Origin: an uncultured Collinsella sp.
Lineage (GTDB): Bacteria; Actinomycetota; Coriobacteriia; Coriobacteriales; Coriobacteriaceae
Length of the DNA: 10,543 nt
Assembly: GCA_900545505.1 (NCBI GenBank)
Contig: UQZC01000036.1
Location: 1 to 10,543 of the forward strand
Direction: 5' to 3'
Of this stretch, positions 5,171-10,543 are shown piece by piece; positions within the stretch are counted from its first letter, which is position 1; every line of letters starts with the position of its first letter. Made by a program: the position numbers and the translations under genes. Below the pieces are notes generated by a model. It did no database searches, was not told the origin of the DNA, and worked only from the letters and a program-made list of their open reading frames with translations.

Positions 5171-5995
5171 TCAGTGTTGGGTGCCGGCTCTTGAGTGCTC
5201 GTTGATGAACACGAGGGTGCCTGGGCATGAGAGCTCGGGAAAGTGTCGATAACCAACGTCGAACGCGGTGAGCTCGCTTGCATCCTCGAGCTTGTTTTCT
5301 GCCATCCACCGCACCATGGAGCCGCGTGCCTTTTTGCTGGCGGTCGAACGTTGGATGGGCTTGCCGTTACGGACGCCTTCGCCAAAAAGGCAGGTGATAA
5401 CCGTTGTATCCTGTGCAGCATGGGGCAGAACGGCTTTGGCGTATTCCACGCTGGCAAGGTTGACGATAGTGGTGTCGGAACCGGCCGGCGCAATTGCCTG
5501 CGCGAGTCGATTCCCCCAGAAGGCATAGAGATCGCGAGCGCCGTCGACGGAGAGCTTCGCCCCCATTTCGAGCCGATAGGGCGACACGCCGTGGAAGGGG
5601 CGCACGCATCCGTAGAGTCCCGAGAGGATCCAGAGATGGTCTTGCAGCCATGCGAGCTGCGCGGAATCCATCACCTCGGGCGCCATGCTCTGGTATTGGA
5701 TGCCGTGGTAGGACATGACGGCGGGGGAGATTCGACGCGCGATATCGGGATCGGCGAGGTCGGCATCGCTCAGGACGAGCATAAATTCGTGAAGCGTATC
5801 CAGGCACACTGTAAGCAGTTTGTCGCTCACGTTCCACAGCGCCTGCAGGCCGCCGCTGCCTTCATTCCGCTCGATATCTAGCAGTGCGCGGTGGAGGCGA
5901 GCCGTCTCGCGCACAAAGGGTGGAATGCCCAGGACTTCAAAAGCATCTTGGGCCGCGCGCATCTGCTTGGCGGGCGAAATGATGACCTGCAGCAT
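5171..5995 (-). CDS. yaaA: Peroxide-stress protein YaaA (DUF328/UPF0246 family)
   Basis: YaaA lowers free intracellular iron and so limits Fenton damage to DNA and protein during peroxide stress in E. coli; the family also has a DNA-binding fold. The 274-residue protein is slightly longer than the ~258-residue E. coli one. Family segments are IISPAKQM (5-12), SYHGIQYQSM (95-104), LSGLYGCVRPFHGVSPYRLEM (124-144), YAFWGNRL (157-164), NLASVEYAK (179-187) and SKKARGSMVRWM (220-231), then AFDVGYRHF (244-252). The start has AGGAG five bases upstream. Plus-strand T-C-A at 5171-5173 is the TGA stop. It lies 103 bases downstream of the M18 gene on the same strand, with one inverted repeat in that gap and a related one after its stop. 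The family is certain; the role in this probable anaerobe is inferred. Confidence 0.93.
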   Translation of the reverse strand: MLQVIISPAKQMRAAQDAFEVLGIPPFVRETARLHRALLDIERNEGSGGLQALWNVSDKLLTVCLDTLHEFMLVLSDADLADPDIARRISPAVMSYHGIQYQSMAPEVMDSAQLAWLQDHLWILSGLYGCVRPFHGVSPYRLEMGAKLSVDGARDLYAFWGNRLAQAIAPAGSDTTIVNLASVEYAKAVLPHAAQDTTVITCLFGEGVRNGKPIQRSTASKKARGSMVRWMAENKLEDASELTAFDVGYRHFPELSCPGTLVFINEHSRAGTQH

Positions 5996-6018
5996 GGACT
6001 CTCCTCTGCCAAAAAGGA

Positions 6019-6085
6019 AGTTGCGGTGGAATACGGTCTGTTTTGGCCGTTTATGGGCCAGTTTAGTCCGTATTTCACCGCAACT
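6019..6085. repeat. Long-armed inverted repeat B2 between the M18 gene and yaaA
   Basis: Arms AGTTGCGGTGGAATACGG (6019-6036) and CCGTATTTCACCGCAACT (6068-6085) pair with one wobble across 31 bases. It fills most of the gap between the M18 stop codon (6099) and the yaaA ribosome binding site (6005-6001), so on that strand it is both the 3' end of one gene and the leader of the next. The outer 13 arm bases match repeat B1. Confidence 0.88.
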
Positions 6086-6098
6086 GATGAAGGGTTGG

Positions 6099-7496
6099 TT
6101 AGGCGCGCTCGAGGAAGGCTTTGTAGCCGCGGTAGGCCTCGTAGATATCGGCCTTGTTGGCGACCTCCCACAGGGCGTGCATGGACAGGACGGCAACGCC
6201 GGAGTCGATGACGTTCATGCCGTACTTGGCCATGATGTAGGCGATGGTGCCGCCGCCACCAGCGTTGACGCGGCCGAGCTCGCAGGTCTGGAAGTCCACG
6301 CCGGCCTCGTCCATGATGTCGCGGACGAGGGCCACATACTCGGCGTCGGCGTCGTTAGAGCCGCCCTTGCCGCGGCTGCCCGTGTACTTGTTAAAGCACA
6401 GGCCGCGACCCATGAAGGCGGCGTTCTTGGTCTCGAACTTGCCGGCATAGCCCGGGTCGAAGCCGGCGGACACGTCGGAGGAGAGCATACGGCTGCGGGC
6501 GAGCGCGCGGCGCAGAGCCAGCGGGCTGTCCTCGCCGGCGAGCATCATGATCTCGGCGACGGTGTTCTCGAAGAAGCGACTCGTCATGCCGGTGGCACCC
6601 ACGGAACCGATCTCCTCCTTGTCGACGATGAGCGTGATGCTCGTGCGCTCCACGTTGGTGACGTTGATCTGGGCGAGCATGGAGGGGTAGGCACAGACGC
6701 GGTCGTCATGGCCATAGCCCAGAATCATGGAGCGGTCGAGGCCCATGTCGCGGGCGGGGCCGGCGGGCACGACCTCGATCTCGGCGGAGAGGAAGTCCTC
6801 CTCCTCGACGTCGTACTGCTCCTTGAGGATATCCAGGAACATCTGCTTGACGGGCTCCTTGGGGGCGTCCTTGTCGTCCTCATCGAACTTGACGGGACGG
6901 CCGCCCACGATCACGTCGAGGATCTCGGCGTCGACGGCGTCTTTGGCAGGCTTAGACATCTGCTCGCTCGAGAGATGGATCAGCAGGTCGGAGATGGTAA
7001 AGACCGGGTCGTCCGCCTTGTCGCCGATATTGATGTCGACGGTGGTACCGTCCTTTTTGCAGATGACGCCCACGAGTGCGAGCGGGGAGGCTACCCAGTG
7101 GTAGCTCTTGACGCCGCCGTAGTAGTGCGTGTCGAGATAAGCCATGTCGCCGGCCTCGAAGGCGGGGTTCTGCTTAAGGTCCAGGCGCGGCGAGTCCACG
7201 TGCGCGCCCAGGATGTTAAAGCCCTGCTCGAGCGGGGCGGTGCCCAGATTGACGAGCATAAGGTCCTTGCCGTGGTTAGCGGCATACACCTTGTCGCCTG
7301 CCTTAAGCTCGCGGCCTGCGGCGATTACGGTCTCCAGGTCGACGTATCCCGCCTCCTCGGCCATCTTGATGCCGGCCTTGACGCACAGGCGCTCGGTCTT
7401 GTTCTCACTCAAAAACTGCTTATAGCCGCGGCAAAGCTCCTCGAGCTCCTCGATTTGCTGTGGCGTGTACTTTTTCCATGCGCAGGGACGCTCCAT
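6099..7496 (-). CDS. M18-family zinc aminopeptidase (aspartyl aminopeptidase/aminopeptidase I type)
   Basis: This 465-residue protein removes N-terminal amino acids from peptides using two metal ions and acts in the cytoplasm as a large oligomer in known relatives. Expected M18 residues are all visible: GAHVDSPRLD (97-106; His99, with catalytic Asp101), GHDDR (262-266; bridging Asp264), DKEEIGS (292-298; Glu294 and Glu295), SSDVSAGFDPGY (339-350; Asp341) and SMHALWEVANKADIYEAYRGYKAF (438-461; His440). GRVNAGGGGTIAYI (408-421) is also typical. Sequence style fits the anaerobe/spirochaete aminopeptidase I subgroup, so a preference for acidic N-termini is not assured. The start at 7496 has AAAGGAG eight bases upstream; in-frame upstream ATGs lack a binding site. 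Repeat B2 follows its stop by 13 bases. Confidence 0.93.
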   Translation of the reverse strand: MERPCAWKKYTPQQIEELEELCRGYKQFLSENKTERLCVKAGIKMAEEAGYVDLETVIAAGRELKAGDKVYAANHGKDLMLVNLGTAPLEQGFNILGAHVDSPRLDLKQNPAFEAGDMAYLDTHYYGGVKSYHWVASPLALVGVICKKDGTTVDINIGDKADDPVFTISDLLIHLSSEQMSKPAKDAVDAEILDVIVGGRPVKFDEDDKDAPKEPVKQMFLDILKEQYDVEEEDFLSAEIEVVPAGPARDMGLDRSMILGYGHDDRVCAYPSMLAQINVTNVERTSITLIVDKEEIGSVGATGMTSRFFENTVAEIMMLAGEDSPLALRRALARSRMLSSDVSAGFDPGYAGKFETKNAAFMGRGLCFNKYTGSRGKGGSNDADAEYVALVRDIMDEAGVDFQTCELGRVNAGGGGTIAYIMAKYGMNVIDSGVAVLSMHALWEVANKADIYEAYRGYKAFLERA

Positions 7497-7535
7497 GACG
7501 CAGGCTCCTTTCGGATCGATCGTGCTGGTTGATGT

Positions 7536-7570
7536 ACCGTGAGCCATCGTATCACGCGCGGGCTCACGGT
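7536..7570. promoter_or_regulatory. Perfect inverted repeat over the M18 promoter, possible operator
   Basis: ACCGTGAGCC (7536-7545) and GGCTCACGGT (7561-7570) form a perfect 10-bp dyad with a 15-base spacer, in the 166-base divergent gap between the M18 gene and polA. The spacer carries, on the minus strand, TGATACGAT (7554-7546), which reads as an extended -10 box for the M18 gene. A regulator on the dyad would cover that promoter. I found no convincing polA promoter; TAAACT (7615-7620) is a weak -10 candidate. Confidence 0.5.
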
Positions 7571-7662
7571 GGCGGGGGAGCTTGATGTGAGGTGGCCGCG
7601 GGGCGGGGAGCGTGTAAACTGGAGTGAGCAAACCGTGCCCAGCCCAAAGCGAGGTATTCAAT

Positions 7663-10410
7663 ATGTCTGACAAGCGCCGCACCTTTGCCGTTATCGACGG
7701 CAACTCGCTCATGCATCGCGCCTTCCACGCCGTGCCGCCGACCATGAACGCGCCGGACGGTCGCCCCACCAACGCGATCTTTGGCTTTCTGAACATGTTT
7801 CTCAAGATGATCGATGCCTTTAACCCCGACGGCGTCGTCGTGGCGTTTGACAAGGGTAAACCGCGCGTGCGCATGGAGATGCTGCCGCAGTATAAGGCGC
7901 AACGCCCGCCCATGGACCCCGATCTGCATGCGCAGTTCCCTATGATTAAGGAGCTGCTCGCCGCGCTCAACGTGCCGATTCTGCAGTCCGAGGGCTGGGA
8001 AGGCGATGACATCCTGGGAACCATGGCGCGCCTGGGTGAAGAGGCCGGCTGCGACATGCTACTGGTGACCGGCGACCGCGACATGTATCAACTCGTGACC
8101 GAGCACGTCAACGTGGTCTCGACCCGCAAGGGCCTGTCCGACGTGGCGATTATGACGCCCGAGAGCGTGGACGACCTGTATCACGGCATTACGCCGGCGC
8201 TCGTGCCCGATTTTTACGGTCTAAAGGGCGATACGTCCGACAACATCCCCGGTGTACCGGGCATCGGTCCCAAAAAGGCGAGTGCGCTCATTGCGAAGTA
8301 CGGTAGCCTGGACGAAGTCATCGCGCATGCCGATGAGGTCAAGGGCAAGATGGGCGAGAACCTGCGTGCACACATCGATGACGCACTACTGAGCCGCAAG
8401 GTTGCGACAATTCGCACCGATGCGCCCGTCGAGCTCGACTTTGAGGCGACGTCCTTCCCGGCGTTTTCTGCCGATGAGGTTTCCGCGGCGCTGGGTACGC
8501 TTGGTATCACCGCCATGCAGAACCGTTTCTTGGCGCTGATCGGCGGCGAGGGCGGGGCTGCTGCCTCCAGTGTGTTTGAGATACCTGCTATGGTTCGCGC
8601 AGCCGCCGGCGATGCCGACGCGCTTGGTGCCGTTGCGGCTGAGGTCTCCCGCGCGATTGATGCCGGCGAGTGGGTCGCCGCCGTGGTGGACGACGACAAG
8701 GAAGAGGGCGCGCTCTTTGGGCTGACGCGCACGCTGTGGTTGGCGACGTCCAAGGGCCTGTTCGCGCTCGAGGAGGGCGACAGCTGTGCGGCGGCTGAGG
8801 TTGAGGGCTTCAACTTCGCTCACGGTGTGATCGCCGGCGTGCTTGCGCGCCTGTTTATGGAGGGCCGCGTGGCGAGCCCGGATACGAAAGCGCTGCTGCA
8901 CGAGCTTTCGCCCATCGATTCTTCTGAGCCCGAGCTCATGGATCCGCTCGCTGCCGATTCCACGCGTATCTTCGATACCGTGGTCGCTGCCTATCTGCTG
9001 GATTCCGATCGCTCCGAGTTCGATGAGGCATATCTGGCCGATACCTATCTGCAGATGGCGTTGCCTGCGGCGCGCGGTGCAGAGGGTGCTGGTGAGGACG
9101 CTCCGGCGCCTGCCGCCCGTACTGCGGCTCTGACGCTGGCGCTCGTGGCGCCGTTGCGCGAGTGCATGGCCCGTGAGAACGCCGCCAACGTGTTCGATGG
9201 CATCGAGATGCCGCTCGTTCCGGTACTTGCCAAGATGGAGCGCGCGGGCATGCTCGTGGACCCCGACCGCCTGCACAGTCTGTCCGAGGGTCTGGCGACC
9301 CAGATCACCGAGGTCGAACGAAGCATTCGCGACCTTGCCGGTGACGAGACCTTTAACATCGGCAGCCCCATGCAACTTTCGCATGTGCTCTTTGATGTGA
9401 TGGGCCTTCCGACCAAGGGTCTCAAAAAGACCAAGCGCGGTTACTATTCGACCAATGCCAAGGTACTGAGTGATCTTGCCCGTGACCACGAGATTGTTCG
9501 TTTGATCTTAGACTGGCGCGAGAAGTCCAAGATCAAGTCAACCTATCTGGACACGTTGGGCCCGCTGCGCCGCGGTGACGGTCGTGTGCACACCACGTAC
9601 AACCAGACCATCACCGCGACGGGGCGTCTGTCTTCGAGCGACCCTAATCTGCAAAACATTCCGACGCGCTCGGAGCTGGGGCGTACCGTCAAGACGGCGT
9701 TTTCGGCAGGCGAGGGAAGCGTCTTTTTGGCGGTGGACTACTCGCAGATCGAGCTGCGTCTGCTGGCACATCTCTCGGGTGACGAGCACTTGGTGCGCGC
9801 CTTTAACGAGGGCGAGGACTTCCATGCCGAGACGGCGGCGCGCGTGTTTGGTGTGCCGGTGTCCGAGGTAACGCCCGACCTGCGCAGTCGCGCCAAGGCC
9901 GTGAACTTTGGCATCGTGTATGGCCAGCAGGCCTACGGCCTGTCGCAGTCGCTGCATATCTCGATGGCCGAGGCGCGCGACATGATCGACCGCTACTACG
10001 AGGCCTACCCGGGCGTGCGTACGTTCCTCGACAACGTGGTGGCGCGCGCCAAGCAGACGGGCTACGCCGAGACCATGTATGGCCGCAGACGCCATATTCC
10101 CGAGCTCAAGGCCAAAAACCCGCAACTCCACGGCTTTGGCGAGCGCACGGCCATGAACCATCCCATGCAGGGCACCGCAGCAGACATCATCAAGATCGCC
10201 ATGGCCCGCGTAAGTCGTCGCCTGGAAGAAGAAGGCTTTGCCGCCCACATGATCCTGCAAGTGCACGACGAACTGGACTTTGAGTGCCCCATCGACGAAG
10301 TCGAGCGCCTAACCACCATGGTCCGCGACGTCATGGAACACGTAGTAGACCTCCGCGTCCCCCTAATCGCCGAAGCCAGCACCGGCATAACCTGGGCCGA
10401 CGCCAAATAG
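7663..10410 (+). CDS. polA: DNA polymerase I (5' nuclease plus polymerase; degenerate proofreading domain)
   Basis: PolA removes RNA primers and fills gaps in replication and repair. The 915-residue protein begins with a 5'-3' nuclease: Asp12 (IDGNS), GDD (114-116), TGDRD (136-140) and the helix-hairpin-helix KGDTSDNIPGVPGIGPKKA (188-206). Residues ~300-500 are a vestigial 3'-5' exonuclease: no DxE Exo I motif, only an Exo II-like FDT (Asp438), and an Ala/Pro/Gly-rich stretch where Exo III should be. The polymerase has motif A DYSQIELRLL (Asp692), motif B RSRAKAVNFGIVYG (Lys745, Phe749, Tyr753) and motif C QVHDELDFE (Asp869). The ATG at 7663 is preferred over the in-frame GTG at 7624 because GAGG lies eight bases upstream and the protein aligns from there. 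The last ~190 bases use different codons from the rest. Confidence 0.97.
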   Translation: MSDKRRTFAVIDGNSLMHRAFHAVPPTMNAPDGRPTNAIFGFLNMFLKMIDAFNPDGVVVAFDKGKPRVRMEMLPQYKAQRPPMDPDLHAQFPMIKELLAALNVPILQSEGWEGDDILGTMARLGEEAGCDMLLVTGDRDMYQLVTEHVNVVSTRKGLSDVAIMTPESVDDLYHGITPALVPDFYGLKGDTSDNIPGVPGIGPKKASALIAKYGSLDEVIAHADEVKGKMGENLRAHIDDALLSRKVATIRTDAPVELDFEATSFPAFSADEVSAALGTLGITAMQNRFLALIGGEGGAAASSVFEIPAMVRAAAGDADALGAVAAEVSRAIDAGEWVAAVVDDDKEEGALFGLTRTLWLATSKGLFALEEGDSCAAAEVEGFNFAHGVIAGVLARLFMEGRVASPDTKALLHELSPIDSSEPELMDPLAADSTRIFDTVVAAYLLDSDRSEFDEAYLADTYLQMALPAARGAEGAGEDAPAPAARTAALTLALVAPLRECMARENAANVFDGIEMPLVPVLAKMERAGMLVDPDRLHSLSEGLATQITEVERSIRDLAGDETFNIGSPMQLSHVLFDVMGLPTKGLKKTKRGYYSTNAKVLSDLARDHEIVRLILDWREKSKIKSTYLDTLGPLRRGDGRVHTTYNQTITATGRLSSSDPNLQNIPTRSELGRTVKTAFSAGEGSVFLAVDYSQIELRLLAHLSGDEHLVRAFNEGEDFHAETAARVFGVPVSEVTPDLRSRAKAVNFGIVYGQQAYGLSQSLHISMAEARDMIDRYYEAYPGVRTFLDNVVARAKQTGYAETMYGRRRHIPELKAKNPQLHGFGERTAMNHPMQGTAADIIKIAMARVSRRLEEEGFAAHMILQVHDELDFECPIDEVERLTTMVRDVMEHVVDLRVPLIAEASTGITWADAK

Positions 10411-10443
10411 GGAAGCGCTCACAGTTCCAAAGTAACCAAACCA

Positions 10444-10477
10444 GAAGGGGGCTCCTTGCCAACAAGGAGCCCCCTTC
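10444..10477 (+). terminator. Perfect hairpin after polA, probable terminator
   Basis: GAAGGGGGCTCCTTG (10444-10458) and its exact complement (10463-10477) form a 15-bp stem with a 4-base loop, 33 bases after the polA stop. The right arm ends CCCCCTTC and continues ATTCC, so the U-tract is short, but the stem is very stable. The remaining 66 bases to the window edge show no gene. Confidence 0.7.
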
Positions 10478-10543
10478 ATTCCAAAAAATCAGCCAAGTAT
10501 CTAGACACTCAAGACACCATCTAGACGGCAAGCAGGTAAACCT

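Noticed and set aside
5171..6196. yaaA start upstream, within the M18 gene
   Set aside because: Translation would run through inverted repeat B2. The ATG at 5995 has AGGAG at proper spacing and the family N-terminus (ISPAK) follows it.
5820..7532. 570-codon open frame on the plus strand antisense to the M18 gene
   Set aside because: The minus strand has every M18 metal-ligand motif and a good ribosome binding site. The plus-strand translation is low-complexity and family-less.
7624..7662. polA start at GTG 7624
   Set aside because: The ATG at 7663 has GAGG eight bases upstream, and the conserved nuclease domain begins soon after it. The 13 extra residues resemble nothing in the family.
6099..8084. 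Longer N-terminal form of the M18 protein starting inside polA
   Set aside because: It would overlap polA and the divergent promoter region, lacks a ribosome binding site, and adds a non-conserved 196-residue extension.
10331..10531. 66-codon minus-strand frame over the polA end and terminator
   Set aside because: It runs through the terminator hairpin into conserved polA sequence and has no family resemblance.

Overview
The window is GC-rich bacterial chromosome with mostly GAG, CTG and GCC codon choice. It reads as ordinary core metabolism plus unusual intergenic repeats. Protein flavour, gene set and repeat style suggest a gut Coriobacteriia (Actinomycetota), probably Collinsella or a close relative. 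That assignment rests on recognition, not on a search.

Layout. Bases 1-948 (+) hold the 3' part, or all, of a macrodomain-type poly(ADP-ribose) glycohydrolase (TIGR02452) family protein. It has a low-complexity Ala/Glu N-terminus and a changed catalytic motif. A strong terminator follows, then an SGNH hydrolase resembling the MsAcT acyltransferase (1027-1686, +). The 332-base convergent gap after it carries six copies of a 15-bp sequence in alternating orientation at a 40-41 bp period, then a bidirectional-looking terminator. On the minus strand, TPP riboswitch - thiC (4361-3027) - thiD (2849-2019) form a thiamin pyrimidine unit: ThiC makes HMP-P, ThiD makes HMP-PP, and the riboswitch shuts thiC when TPP is plentiful. 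A small membrane-anchored protein of unknown function (4533-5054, +) is divergent from thiC.

Next, on the minus strand, are an M18 aminopeptidase (7496-6099) and yaaA (5995-5171, peroxide-stress family). yaaA is bracketed by two copies of a second long-armed inverted repeat. polA (7663-10410, +) is divergent from the M18 gene, with a perfect 10-bp inverted repeat in the shared promoter region. polA has an intact 5' nuclease and polymerase but a degenerate proofreading domain, and ends at a perfect 15-bp hairpin.

The most unusual signals are (i) the 40-bp-periodic alternating array, (ii) the two yaaA-flanking palindromes whose stems covary, (iii) an Ala in place of the expected catalytic Glu in the PARG-like protein, (iv) an abrupt codon-usage switch in the last ~190 bases of polA, and (v) a very compact TPP riboswitch whose conserved 3' end is also the thiC ribosome binding site. 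I did not see a new defence or mobile system. The repeats are the best candidate for something undescribed.
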